Origin: Alphaproteobacteria bacterium
GTDB lineage: Bacteria > Pseudomonadota > Alphaproteobacteria > GCA-2731375
NCBI GenBank assembly: GCA_021776235.1
Contig: JAJFGG010000069.1
Coordinates: forward strand, 62,001 to 126,000
Reading direction: 5' to 3'
DNA: 64,000 nt
The position numbers and the translations under genes are program-made. Below are positions 50,408 through 59,409 of the stretch, one piece after another. Positions within the stretch are counted from its first letter, which is position 1, and each line of letters starts with the position of its first letter. The notes beneath the pieces were generated by a model. That model ran no database searches and was not told where the DNA came from. It saw only the letters and a list, made by a program, of their open reading frames with translations.

Positions 50408-51667
50408 ATGAACGATCGTCATCGTTTCAGGCGTCGGAGCGCGACAGCATGGCTGCTGTCGATTGCCGGCGGCTTGATTTTGTCGGCCTCATTGGCGGCG
50501 CCCGCAGAGGCGGGGCGGTCACGCTATGCCGAACTGGTGGTGGACGGTAACAACGGCCGGGTACTGGTGGCGCGGAATGCGGACGCCCGAAAATATCCCG
50601 CATCGTTGACCAAAATCATGACTTTGTACATGGTGTTCGAGGCGCTGGATAAGGGCAAGCTACGCCTGGACCAGCCGTTGCGGGCGTCCCGCCGGGCAGC
50701 TGGGCAACCGGCGTCCAAGCTGGGCCTGCGCAAGGGCGAGGTTATTACGGTGCGTCAGGCGATCATGGCCCTGGTGACAAAATCGGCCAATGATGCTGCC
50801 ACTGTCGTGGCAGAGGCGATTGGCGGCAGCGAATTCAAGTTCGCCCTGATGATGACCCGGCGGGCCCGGGATCTGGGTATGAGCCGAACCACATTCCGCA
50901 ATGCCTCCGGCCTGCCGAACCGCCGCCAGCTATCCACGGCACGGGATATGGCCCGGTTGGCCCTGGCCATACGCCGGGATTTTCCACAGCATTTTGACTA
51001 TTTTTCCAAGACCTCCTTCTCCTACCGGGGCAAGGTCTTCAAAAACCACAACAATCTGGTCGGTAACGTCCAAGGGGTTGACGGCATCAAGACCGGATAC
51101 ATTCGCGCCTCGGGCTTTAATCTGGTAGCTTCGGCCAGCCGTGATGAAGGGCGTCTGGTGGGCGTCCTGTTCGGTGGCCGCTCCGCGAACAGCCGGGATC
51201 GGCGCATGCGTAAACTTCTGGCCAGCGGTTTCAAACGCTTGCAGCGCGGTGACGAGCAGGGACTGCCCAATCAGTTCGTGCGTCCCCGGGGCCGCATGGA
51301 TGGCTTTGGCCACGTGCCCGTGCCCCGGCAGAAACCCCTGCGCACGGCCGTCAAAACCGCCGAAAAGCTGGATACAGCCAAATTTGATGTCGCCTGGTCG
51401 GTGCAAATCGGCGCCTTCAATCAGGTCGCCACGGCCCGCCAGCATCTGCGCAAACTGACAGGGGCGCTGCCGGACTTACTTTCCGAGGCCAAGATGTCCA
51501 TCGATGCCTTCGAAAGCGGCCGGGCCGTGTTTTACCGGGCTCGGGTGCATGGCATGAACGAGGATCAGGCCCACGAAATGTGCAGCCGCATCAAAAGTGC
51601 CAAATTCCAATGTCTGACCATCGCGCCAGCGGAAGCTTACCTGGCAACGGAAAGCCACCGCGGCTAG
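50408..51667 (+). CDS. D-alanyl-D-alanine carboxypeptidase (PBP5/6-like) with SPOR domain
   Basis: 419 aa with a signal peptide (residues 1 to about 35, ending AEA). Penicillin-binding motifs: SLTK (SxxK) near residue 65, SAND (SxN) near 126 and KTG in GVDGIKTGYIRASG near 221. The C-terminal 80 residues (DVAWSVQIGAFNQVATARQHL) form a SPOR peptidoglycan-binding domain. It trims stem peptides in the periplasm. The SPOR tail is common in alphaproteobacterial DacC-like proteins and directs it to septal peptidoglycan. Confidence 0.9.
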   Translation: MNDRHRFRRRSATAWLLSIAGGLILSASLAAPAEAGRSRYAELVVDGNNGRVLVARNADARKYPASLTKIMTLYMVFEALDKGKLRLDQPLRASRRAAGQPASKLGLRKGEVITVRQAIMALVTKSANDAATVVAEAIGGSEFKFALMMTRRARDLGMSRTTFRNASGLPNRRQLSTARDMARLALAIRRDFPQHFDYFSKTSFSYRGKVFKNHNNLVGNVQGVDGIKTGYIRASGFNLVASASRDEGRLVGVLFGGRSANSRDRRMRKLLASGFKRLQRGDEQGLPNQFVRPRGRMDGFGHVPVPRQKPLRTAVKTAEKLDTAKFDVAWSVQIGAFNQVATARQHLRKLTGALPDLLSEAKMSIDAFESGRAVFYRARVHGMNEDQAHEMCSRIKSAKFQCLTIAPAEAYLATESHRG

Positions 51668-51701
51668 GGCGTTACACCAGAGCATTTGGTCACGAGGCGG
51701 C

Positions 51702-52292
51702 CTAGGCGGGGTATTCGATATTGCGGCGGGCGGCCAAATTGCGGCCCATGACTGCCATGTCGTCGGCGTCAAGGTGGCGCCGGGCCAGCGGCAGGACAAT
51801 GTTGTTTTCCCAGATAATGTGGCGCCGTTGGGTTTCCACGAAACGGGCAGAGGCGGTTTCGAAAAGCTCGCGTTCAGTCACCTCCCGGCCGCCCAGCAAA
51901 TTATCAAGGCCCGCCGTCACGGGGGGCAGCAAAGCGAAATCTTCCGTGTGCTCTTGCCGTAGGGTGGCAAGTATCCCTTTGGTGTCGCCATCTCCGTGAC
52001 AGCGACGTTCGAGACAGGGGAATAGATCCTCCTCCTCGTCCGCGATATGTTTCGGCAATTCATCGACCAGATAGGCGCGGATGACCGCCATGTCGGCGCC
52101 GGCATCCTCGGCGACCGGCAGGGCGAAGAGGCCCTCGGTCAAGAGCCGGTCCATGGTGGCAATAACCTGACGCAATCTATAATGATCAGCGAATATATAC
52201 TCAATGGGCTCGCGCAAAAGATTCTCGGGAATTAGCTCCAGGGACAGTGGCTCGCGCTTCCGCAATCTTGAATTTGTTGGATCTGCGATCAA
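51702..52292 (-). CDS. hemerythrin HHE domain protein under NNR control
   Basis: 196 aa. HHE-type diiron ligands: FADHYRLRQVI near residue 36, LPKHIADEEEDLFP near 80, RQEHTEDF near 113 and RRHIIWENNIVLPLA near 156. It resembles DnrN/RIC-like and HHE regulators linked to nitrosative stress. A perfect TTGAC-N4-GTCAA box (52347-52360) is centred 61 bp upstream of the start, so it belongs to the NO regulon. It lies downstream of the chelatase-like gene at the end of the nir operon but has its own promoter. Confidence 0.82.
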   Translation of the reverse strand: MIADPTNSRLRKREPLSLELIPENLLREPIEYIFADHYRLRQVIATMDRLLTEGLFALPVAEDAGADMAVIRAYLVDELPKHIADEEEDLFPCLERRCHGDGDTKGILATLRQEHTEDFALLPPVTAGLDNLLGGREVTERELFETASARFVETQRRHIIWENNIVLPLARRHLDADDMAVMGRNLAARRNIEYPA

Positions 52293-52346
52293 ACCGGCAC
52301 CTCACTCTTGCAGATCCAAAGTTAGTTGCCGGCAACGGGCGACGCC

Positions 52347-52360
52347 TTGACCGGCGTCAA
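52347..52360 (-). promoter_or_regulatory. NNR/DNR box upstream of hemerythrin
   Basis: TTGACCGGCGTCAA is a perfect TTGAC-N4-GTCAA palindrome. A -10-like TAACTT (52319-52324, minus strand) lies 32 bp from its centre, the class II spacing. It lies in the 89-bp gap between the chelatase-like gene and the hemerythrin gene. Confidence 0.75.
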
Positions 52361-52381
52361 CAATCCAGGCCGCGGCAGGCC

Positions 52382-53176
52382 CTAAGCGAGGGGCCAGGGT
52401 GCTTGCTGCAAATGCCTCACGGCCAGGCCGGCCAGGCCTTCATCACCGCCTATGGCGCCGCAATAACGAGCCGGACAGGCGGCCTGTGCGAAGGCCTGGG
52501 CCATGTCACGGGCACCATGTTGACCCTCGCCGGCAAACAGTCCGACGCCAAGCAACGGCCCGGCATGGCTGGCCAGAACATCAGGCAAACGAGGTGGTTG
52601 ATCCAGGAATGCGACCACTACACTGGCGAATATATTCCGCGCGGCAATCCGCTCTCGGTGCAGCCGGGCCGTCTGGGCCGAGTCCGGGTCCCGCAGGGAA
52701 CCATGGCCGATCAACAACAGGTGACTGTCCGCGATTGGCCAGGCAGCTTCCCTGGCGCCGCTTTCGGCCCGGCGGGCAAGCAGGTCCGCGAGGTCCGGGC
52801 TGAAGCCGAGAGGCGGGTACAACAAGGGCCTTTCGCGCCACGGGATTTCCGCCATGGTTTCAGCCAGGCGTTCGCGAAAGGTCACGCCGCCACTCATCAG
52901 AAACGGCAGCAGGTGGATTGCGCCGGCTTTGGCGCCATGCACGGCATCAGCCAGACTGGGTCCACCACGCAGTACTGCCGCCTTGACGTCGGCAAAGATG
53001 CTCCGCCCGGCCAGGTCGGCAACAAATTGGTGGAGAGCCGCGTCGCCGGCCGGACTGCCCGTGCCGTGGCCAACCACGATCAGCAGACTGTCGGCCCGCG
53101 GGATGTCTTCGCCGTCGCGCCCGCCGTCACCCTTAATGGGAGGTTCCGGCGGATAAGGTAATCTTATTGAAGACAT
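52382..53176 (-). CDS. tandem CbiX/SirB-like chelatase family protein
   Basis: 264 aa made of two related half-domains: LLIVVGHGT (H37) with HLLPFLMSGG in the first and HLLLIGHGS (H158) with GLFAGEGQH in the second. This is the class II sirohydrochlorin chelatase fold. In the first half the second metal-site His is missing (MSGGVTF), so only the second half looks competent. Its start overlaps nirN by 44 bp, so it is the last nir operon gene. Fe insertion into a heme d1 precursor, or a non-catalytic role, are both possible. Confidence 0.75.
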   Translation of the reverse strand: MSSIRLPYPPEPPIKGDGGRDGEDIPRADSLLIVVGHGTGSPAGDAALHQFVADLAGRSIFADVKAAVLRGGPSLADAVHGAKAGAIHLLPFLMSGGVTFRERLAETMAEIPWRERPLLYPPLGFSPDLADLLARRAESGAREAAWPIADSHLLLIGHGSLRDPDSAQTARLHRERIAARNIFASVVVAFLDQPPRLPDVLASHAGPLLGVGLFAGEGQHGARDMAQAFAQAACPARYCGAIGGDEGLAGLAVRHLQQAPWPLA

Positions 53177-54713
53177 TGTATTTGCCGGACGGTTTGACCA
53201 TGGGGATGCGCTTCACTTCCTGCAACGTCTGCGCATCATAGACCACCAGGGCGCCGTCCATATCCCAGATCGATACCAACGCGTGACTGCCGTTCCGGGT
53301 AAACTCCACATGGGCGGCCGTCTTGCCGGGTGCCGGACGCAGGGTTTTGACGATTTCCAGACTGCGTTTGTCAATAATATGCAGCAAATCGCGATTGGGG
53401 CCAAAAAAAACGTCTACCCAGGCATAGGGGCTGTTTTCGTGGCTGCGCATGAAGAAACCGGGGCCTTTGGTTTCAATGCTTTTGATCACCGTCCAATCAT
53501 TCATGTCGATCACTGAAACCCGGCCGCCCCGCAGATGCGGTGTCGCCATGACGGGCCGGCCCTGCCATTGCCAGGTAATGCCGGATCCAAGATGTGGCAG
53601 ACCGGGCAGACCGACCGTACGGATCGGCCGGCCAACATTCAGGTTGACGACCACGCCACTGGTGCCGTCCCGGGAGGAACCCATGAGGTTGCGGTACGAG
53701 GGATCAAAAAAGAAATCGTCCAGCGGTTCATCCACCATGATACGGCGCAAGGCGAACAGGCCCTTGTTGTCGCTCAGGCTTTCCTCGTGGCCTTCTTCGT
53801 TGCTATGGGCCAGACCGGTGATCACGGCCGGGGCGTTGGGATCGGTGGATATCTCCCAAATTTCGGGCACGTCCTTCAAGGCGGCGATGAAGGAATTTCG
53901 TGGCCGGGCCTGGTAGATGGCGGATACGCGCGAAGTTTTCCGCTTGCGCCAATCGGCCACCCGCAGCAGTTTTAAAAAGGTGAGATCATGGGCGTCCAGC
54001 AGGACGATGGAGTGCGGCAGATAGTTGGCGGCCGCCAGATACTTACCGTCGGCTGATATGGCGATGTTGCGCATGTTAATGCCGGCACGGATCTCGGCCA
54101 CGAGGCGGAATGTATGCAGATCGAACTTGCTGATCCAGCCATCGCGGGAACCAAAGTAGACAAACCGGCCGTTGGGTGAAAATTTCGGCCCGCCATGCAG
54201 GGCAAAGCGGCTTTTGAAGCGATGCAGAACCTCGAACTTATCGCCATCCAGAATACTGACATGATGATCTCCGGCTTCCACCACCACGAACAAATTCAAC
54301 GGGTCGGCCTGAAAGACCGGCTTGTCCGGTAGGTTCAGGGCGATGCGGTCCAGCACCCGGCTCGCCTCGATCTGGGGCGCCAGCCACAACGGTTGCACGG
54401 GCAGGGGGGTGTAGATCAATTTTACCAGGGCGGATATTTCATCGGGCTTCAGAACATGGCCAAAGCCGGGCATCTGGGTGGCGATGCTGCCCTGGGCTAT
54501 GACCTTGACCGCCTTGGGTTGGCGCAACCGGCGCAGGTTCTGCGGCAGCAGGGCCGGGCCGTTTTGTCCCAGTCGATCGGCGCCATGGCAACTGGCGCAA
54601 TGCCTGGCGTAGAGTGCGCCTGCATCTACGGCCTGTTCAGAAAGCGCCGGGGCGGCAAGCGCCGGGACCAGAAATAGCCCCAGCGGCAAGGCAACCTTAA
54701 GAACCCAGAGCAT
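53133..54713 (-). CDS. nirN: heme d1 biosynthesis dehydrogenase NirN
   Basis: 526 aa. It has a signal peptide (about residues 1-22), a cytochrome c domain with CASCH (C39, C42, H43) and an eight-bladed cytochrome d1-type propeller. NirN is a paralogue of NirS that converts dihydro-heme d1 to heme d1 in the periplasm. Position between nirJ and the chelatase gene matches the nir operon of Paracoccus. It overlaps nirJ by 17 bp. Confidence 0.9.
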   Translation of the reverse strand: MLWVLKVALPLGLFLVPALAAPALSEQAVDAGALYARHCASCHGADRLGQNGPALLPQNLRRLRQPKAVKVIAQGSIATQMPGFGHVLKPDEISALVKLIYTPLPVQPLWLAPQIEASRVLDRIALNLPDKPVFQADPLNLFVVVEAGDHHVSILDGDKFEVLHRFKSRFALHGGPKFSPNGRFVYFGSRDGWISKFDLHTFRLVAEIRAGINMRNIAISADGKYLAAANYLPHSIVLLDAHDLTFLKLLRVADWRKRKTSRVSAIYQARPRNSFIAALKDVPEIWEISTDPNAPAVITGLAHSNEEGHEESLSDNKGLFALRRIMVDEPLDDFFFDPSYRNLMGSSRDGTSGVVVNLNVGRPIRTVGLPGLPHLGSGITWQWQGRPVMATPHLRGGRVSVIDMNDWTVIKSIETKGPGFFMRSHENSPYAWVDVFFGPNRDLLHIIDKRSLEIVKTLRPAPGKTAAHVEFTRNGSHALVSIWDMDGALVVYDAQTLQEVKRIPMVKPSGKYNVFNKITLSAGTSH

Positions 54714-55911
54714 GTTGCCTCTCCCGCTTATAGGGGGTCACGGTCAGCCGTTCGCCGCCCGCCTCAATGCCGATCTCCTGATTTGTCAGGTAGCAGGCCG
54801 GATCCTCGGCCCAGGGATCGCCGGTCAATTGCAGCGCCCGTACCCGGGTGTTGCCGCCGCAGATGGCGAAATACTGGCAGCCGCCGCAACGGCCCTTGAT
54901 TTGGCGCGGGCTTTGTTTCAGGCCAGCCATGATTGGATCCGTGGTGTCGGGCCAGATTTCCGAAAAGGGGCGCTGTCGCACATTGCCCAGGTCATAATGC
55001 CACCACATGGTATCGGGGTGCACATTGCCCAGGTTATCGATGTTGGCGACGTTGACGCCGGACGAATTACCGCCCCATTGCACCAGTTTTTCCTGCATAT
55101 GCGCCAATAGTTCAGGGCGATCGGGAAAGCGTTGCCGCAGCCAGAATAATAGATAAACGCCATCGGCATCATTGTTGCCGCTGACGAATTCCGTTTCCAG
55201 GCCGCGCTGCGCATGCTCCCAGGCGGTATCGAACAACAGGTCCATGGCTTGGCGCGTGGTGGTATGCTGGGCGTCGTCAGCCCGGTTACGGTTGCCCCGC
55301 CCGGCGTAATTCAGATGTGATAGATAGAACTTGTCGATCTGTTCTTCGTCCACCATGGCCAGGAGGTTGGGCAGTTCGTGGGCATTGTCCAGGGTCATGG
55401 TAAAGCGCAGTCCGACCTTGATGCCGGCGTCCTGGCATAACCGGGCGCCTTTGACCGAGGCAGCATAGGCGCCTTCGTGGCGGCGAAATGCATCATGAGT
55501 GGCGCCTATGCCATCCAGGGAGATACCCACATAATTGTAATCAGCGGCCTGAATGGCATCGATATTGCGTTCGTCGATGAGCGTGCCATTGGTCGACAGG
55601 CCCACGTAAAAGCCCATGTCTTTGGCCTTGGCCGAGATCTCGAATATGTCCGGCCGCAGCAATGGCTCGCCGCCCGACAGGATCAGCACCGGCACCCCAA
55701 AGGCGGACAGATCCGCCATCACCGCAAAGATCTCGTCCTTGCTCAACTCTCCGGGGAAATCCGTATCAGCGGAAATCGAATAGCAATGCTTGCAGTTCAA
55801 ATTGCAGCGCCGGATTAAATTCCAGATGACGACCGGCCCGCTGGGCGCCCGTTTCGCCGCCATGGGCGTCGGCGAGATGATTTCGCGCATATACTGGCTG
55901 ATACGAAACAA
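54697..55911 (-). CDS. nirJ: heme d1 biosynthesis radical SAM protein NirJ
   Basis: 404 aa. The radical SAM motif CNLNCKHCYS (C36, C40, C43) is near the N-terminus, with GGEPLL (the glycine-rich SAM-binding motif) near residue 80. The C-terminal auxiliary cluster region has CGGCQYFAICGGNTRVRA plus a late CYLT. It replaces two propionates with carbonyls on didecarboxysiroheme. It follows nirH in the operon after 51 bp. Confidence 0.95.
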   Translation of the reverse strand: MFRISQYMREIISPTPMAAKRAPSGPVVIWNLIRRCNLNCKHCYSISADTDFPGELSKDEIFAVMADLSAFGVPVLILSGGEPLLRPDIFEISAKAKDMGFYVGLSTNGTLIDERNIDAIQAADYNYVGISLDGIGATHDAFRRHEGAYAASVKGARLCQDAGIKVGLRFTMTLDNAHELPNLLAMVDEEQIDKFYLSHLNYAGRGNRNRADDAQHTTTRQAMDLLFDTAWEHAQRGLETEFVSGNNDADGVYLLFWLRQRFPDRPELLAHMQEKLVQWGGNSSGVNVANIDNLGNVHPDTMWWHYDLGNVRQRPFSEIWPDTTDPIMAGLKQSPRQIKGRCGGCQYFAICGGNTRVRALQLTGDPWAEDPACYLTNQEIGIEAGGERLTVTPYKRERQHALGS

Positions 55912-55962
55912 AACCTTTCCCCCATTCTTAAGACGGCCAGATAGATGGTTCCGCAGGCTATT

Positions 55963-56445
55963 TCAGGCCGTGAAACGCATGCCCGTCTTCTTCAAGATGC
56001 GCTGACTGTAAAGAATTTGATGCCCGCGCTCCTTGACCCCCATCAACTCTGCAATATGGGCGGTTTTTTCCGATACTTCGTCCCGGTCGCGGCCGTGCAC
56101 CATGGCAAACAGGTTATACGGCCAATGGGGCAAATGCCGGGGCCTGTGATAGCAGTGGGAGACGAAATCCAGGGCGCCGACCATTTTACCCAATTCCGCG
56201 ATGGCGTCATCGGGTACATCCCAGACCGTCATGCCGTTGGCGCGGTAGCCCAGGGCGTAGTGGTTCGGCACGGCGCCAATGCGGCGGATCAGGCCGCCAT
56301 CCAACATCGCCTGCATGCGGGCCATGACGTCCTCGACCGCAAGTCCCAGTTCGTCGGCGAGGGCACGGTAAGGCTCAGGGACCAGGGGCAATCCCGCCTG
56401 CGTGGCGACGATAATGCGCCGGTCGATGTCGTCGGGCGGCTTCAT
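55963..56445 (-). CDS. nirH: siroheme decarboxylase subunit NirH
   Basis: 160 aa with an AsnC-like HTH N-terminus and a ligand-binding C-terminus. It carries the SHCYHRPRHLPHWPYNLFAMVHG motif (residues about 95-117, in parts), the pattern shared with NirL. NirDLGH decarboxylate siroheme to didecarboxysiroheme. The stop of nirG overlaps its start by 4 bp. Confidence 0.88.
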   Translation of the reverse strand: MKPPDDIDRRIIVATQAGLPLVPEPYRALADELGLAVEDVMARMQAMLDGGLIRRIGAVPNHYALGYRANGMTVWDVPDDAIAELGKMVGALDFVSHCYHRPRHLPHWPYNLFAMVHGRDRDEVSEKTAHIAELMGVKERGHQILYSQRILKKTGMRFTA

Positions 56446-56894
56446 GCTTCGAACCGCAGGCCGATGAAAAATTCTTCCCGTTTCGGCATATTGAAAACCG
56501 CCAGCCCGGTTTCCGCTTCGATCTCGGCGATCAGTTCATCAATTTGCGAGGGTTGTTCCGTAGCCAAAACAAACCACATGTTCAAATGATGCTCCCGGGC
56601 ATAATTGTGGGCGACCTCCCGGTGGCCATTAACCTGTTCGGCCACCTCTTCAAAGCGCTCCTCGGGCACCGACATCGCCGCCAGGGTCAATGCCCCGCCC
56701 AGTTTTTCGGCGTGATACATGGGCCCAAACCGGCTTAACAAGCCATCGGCGCACAACCGGGTCAGGCGCTGGAGCAATTCATCCTGGCTGATACCGATTG
56801 TCTCGGCGGCCTTGGCATAGGGGGCCGGGCAAATGGGAAAGCCGCCCTGCAGGGCGTTGATGATGCGGCGGTCGATTTCGTCCATTGTGGCCAT
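56442..56894 (-). CDS. nirG: siroheme decarboxylase subunit NirG
   Basis: 150 aa AsnC-like protein. It has NYAREHHLNMWFVL in the C-terminal half, a pattern shared with NirD and lacking in NirL/H. The N-terminal HTH has an ISQDELLQRLTRL helix. The start ATG at 56894 shares one base with the nirL stop. A Met three codons in (MDEIDRR) is a second possible start. Confidence 0.88.
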   Translation of the reverse strand: MATMDEIDRRIINALQGGFPICPAPYAKAAETIGISQDELLQRLTRLCADGLLSRFGPMYHAEKLGGALTLAAMSVPEERFEEVAEQVNGHREVAHNYAREHHLNMWFVLATEQPSQIDELIAEIEAETGLAVFNMPKREEFFIGLRFEA

Positions 56895-57394
56895 TATCCG
56901 GCCTTTGCCAGGCCGCCGCCAAACCGGGCCGCGTCCTGCTTATAGCGTTTGTTGGAGAACAGCACCTGATGGGGCCGCTGGCGCAAGCCGACCTGATCGT
57001 TCAATTGACCGATCTGTGCCAGCACCCGGGCCCGGGCCTTGCCATGCACCATGGCGAACAAGTTGTAGGGCCAGTGCGGTAACTGCCGGCGGCGGCGATA
57101 ACACAAGGTCACAAAGGGAAAGTCGGCCAGTTCGGCGCCAAGGGCGTCAACCGCATCGTCGGGAACATCCCAGACCGCCATGGCATTGGCCCGATAGCCC
57201 AGTTCATGATGCCGCACGATCAGGCCCAGACGGCGAATGATGCCGGTTTCCAGCAAATGCCGCAGGCGGGCAATCACCTCTGCCTCCGACAACGCCAACT
57301 GTCCACCGATTTCAGCGTAAGGCCTGGGCACCAGCGGCAGGCCATCGGCCAGGACGGCCAACAATTGATGATTTTTGTCGTCAATCTCGATCAT
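56894..57394 (-). CDS. nirL: siroheme decarboxylase subunit NirL
   Basis: 166 aa, same build as NirH, with CYRRRRQLPHWPYNLFAMVHG (in parts) near residue 97. It is assigned as NirL by its position between nirD and nirG. The N-terminus overlaps nirD by 4 bp, consistent with tight coupling of the decarboxylase subunits. Confidence 0.88.
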   Translation of the reverse strand: MIEIDDKNHQLLAVLADGLPLVPRPYAEIGGQLALSEAEVIARLRHLLETGIIRRLGLIVRHHELGYRANAMAVWDVPDDAVDALGAELADFPFVTLCYRRRRQLPHWPYNLFAMVHGKARARVLAQIGQLNDQVGLRQRPHQVLFSNKRYKQDAARFGGGLAKAG

Positions 57395-57849
57395 AGGGGA
57401 AACCCCAGATCGATGTGATATTCGGCCTCCAGGGGCAGTTTGATCGGGGACAGACCGGTTGCCGCCTTGATATCCGCCAGGGTCCGATCAAGTTCGGCAT
57501 CGTTGGCCGCCGTCAGCACAAACCACAAATTGTATTCATGTTCCCGGGCGTAGTTGTGGTTGACCGCCGCCATGGCGCTGACCTGACCGGCCACTGCATG
57601 CAATTGTGTGGCCGGGACCGCCAGTGCGGCCAGGGTAGACGCGCCCGCACTATTGGGCCGTACCGCGGCGCCGACCCGGCCCAGGACACCGCGATCCCGC
57701 AGGCCCGCCAACAGGGTCAGCACATCATCCTCGCGCATGCCCAAGGCCTCGGCGATGGCCGCATAGGGGCGTGGCTGCAGCGGGAAATCCCGCTGATAGC
57801 GGTTCAACAGTTCCCTTTCCTGCCGGGACAGAGTTTGCGACGGCGCCAT
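57391..57849 (-). CDS. nirD: siroheme decarboxylase subunit NirD
   Basis: 152 aa from ATG 57849 (MAPSQTLSRQEREL); a GTG at 57876 is an alternative. AsnC-like, with NYAREHEYNLWFVLTAAND near residue 94, the same motif as NirG. It lies 4 bp after the nirF stop. Four separate subunit genes D, L, G and H are all present, so the siroheme decarboxylase here is not fused. Confidence 0.87.
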   Translation of the reverse strand: MAPSQTLSRQERELLNRYQRDFPLQPRPYAAIAEALGMREDDVLTLLAGLRDRGVLGRVGAAVRPNSAGASTLAALAVPATQLHAVAGQVSAMAAVNHNYAREHEYNLWFVLTAANDAELDRTLADIKAATGLSPIKLPLEAEYHIDLGFPL

Positions 57850-57853
57850 GGGG

Positions 57854-59053
57854 CTACAGTCCGATCCGATTGGCACGGGCCGTCAGAAAAATGCCTGACG
57901 GTTTCTTCGCCGGCATGGTTGTCAGCCTTTGGAAGCTTTCCGTGTCGTAAACATCGACCCGGTCGGCATCGCGTACGGAAATCCAGACCTGTTCCCCGCG
58001 CGGGGTGAATTCCAGATGCAGAACCGCCTTGCCCGGTTTGAATTCGTGCACGATCTTCATGCTGGGAACATCGATGACCTGCACCGTATCGTTGCGCGGA
58101 TGGGCGAAGTTGACCCAGACCTGGCGGCCATCGGGCCGGGCGACGGCAAATATCGGTTGCCCGTGAACCGGGATGCGACCTACTTCGCGCCAACTGCCCG
58201 GCTCTACGATCAAGACTTCATGGCGGCCCACGGCGGGCAGAAAAATGACCTCGCCGGCCCGGGCCCAACCTTCCAGGTGGGGCATCTTGTAAACCGGCAG
58301 CTTCTCTTCGCCCCGGCCATAGCCGTCCAGAATACGGCGCACGCCCAACTCGGGTCGCCATAGATCCAGCATGGCCATGCCATCCTCGCCGAACAGGCCG
58401 GCAATGTAGTAGCGGCCATCGTCGGTGATCAGGCCGTCATAGGGCAGTTCGCCAATGTTCGGATATTTGCGCAGCTTATAGTCGGCCGGGTCGGAGAAAT
58501 CCGCCACCCAAATCTCGCCGGCATCATAGAGCGAGAAAACAAAGCGCTGGCCCGGGGCATCGGCCAGACCGACGACCTTGGACAGGCCGCTGCCGTCGCT
58601 GGCCTGGGCCGGAATATTGGCCACCAGGTCCAGACTACCGGCATCAAAGACCTTGACCCCGCCCGGCTTGTAGTTGGAGACGGCCACCAGGCGGCCGTCT
58701 TGAGAGATCGCGCCGCCAATGCTGTTGCCCGATTGTACGACCCGTTTGACCAGACGACGCGCCAGCAGGTCGACCTTGCTCAAACCGCCATCGCGTCCAA
58801 AAATATAGGCATAACGTCCGTCCCGTGAATAGACGGCCGAGGCATGACTGAGATCACCCAGACCCTCAACCCGCCCCAGGGCCGTGCGCTGCGAGGTTTC
58901 GATTACCTGCAGGCTGCCGCTGGCGCGTTCTATTACCAAGCCCAGGTCGCCGGTACCGCGGATCGTGGCCGGGCCGGCCTGGGCCCGGGCCTCCGCGGCG
59001 GCCAGGACCGGCATGATCAGCAGGGCGAAGGCGATCAGCTTGGAGAATTTCAT
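57854..59053 (-). CDS. nirF: heme d1 biosynthesis protein NirF
   Basis: 399 aa from ATG 59053, with GAAGG 8 bp upstream. It has a signal peptide (residues 1 to about 24, ending EARA) and a d1-type beta-propeller without the cytochrome c domain. NirF binds heme d1 precursor and is needed for its completion. It overlaps nirC by 4 bp. The segment ISRDGRYAY-like repeats (SRDGRYAYIFGRDGG) are propeller blades. Confidence 0.9.
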   Translation of the reverse strand: MKFSKLIAFALLIMPVLAAAEARAQAGPATIRGTGDLGLVIERASGSLQVIETSQRTALGRVEGLGDLSHASAVYSRDGRYAYIFGRDGGLSKVDLLARRLVKRVVQSGNSIGGAISQDGRLVAVSNYKPGGVKVFDAGSLDLVANIPAQASDGSGLSKVVGLADAPGQRFVFSLYDAGEIWVADFSDPADYKLRKYPNIGELPYDGLITDDGRYYIAGLFGEDGMAMLDLWRPELGVRRILDGYGRGEEKLPVYKMPHLEGWARAGEVIFLPAVGRHEVLIVEPGSWREVGRIPVHGQPIFAVARPDGRQVWVNFAHPRNDTVQVIDVPSMKIVHEFKPGKAVLHLEFTPRGEQVWISVRDADRVDVYDTESFQRLTTMPAKKPSGIFLTARANRIGL

Positions 59054-59409
59054 GGCGATACCTTCATCGTCTGGCCTGTTTTCAGAGCGCGTACCAACCA
59101 TGCGGCTTCCTTCTCTTCGAGCAGGAATCGCCAGGGCGGCATGGGCGTACCCGGCAAACCCTGCATGATAACTTCCACCAAGGCGGCGTCGGGTTTGTCA
59201 GCCAGATTGATGGGTAACAGAGGCGAGCCAAGGCCGCCTTTCAGGGTTAGACCGTGACAAGAGCCGCAATCCTGTTGCAACAAATACAACAGTTCCTGTT
59301 GCCGTTGCGCGGATATGCTGCCTCCGGCCCAGGCGGTATTTGCCAGGCTGGCGGTCAGGCTCACCGCGACAAGGGCCTTAGCTGCCCACGGCGGCATTCG
59401 GCTGTTCAT
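59050..59409 (-). CDS. nirC: periplasmic cytochrome c NirC
   Basis: 119 aa from ATG 59409 (MNSRMPPWAAKALV). Signal peptide to about residue 28 (ANTAWA). One heme c motif, CGSCH (C48, C51, H52), and a Met ligand likely in GTPMPPWRF. It is a small class I cytochrome that donates electrons to NirS or takes part in d1 assembly. It overlaps nirE by 32 bp and nirF by 4 bp. Confidence 0.9.
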   Translation of the reverse strand: MNSRMPPWAAKALVAVSLTASLANTAWAGGSISAQRQQELLYLLQQDCGSCHGLTLKGGLGSPLLPINLADKPDAALVEVIMQGLPGTPMPPWRFLLEEKEAAWLVRALKTGQTMKVSP

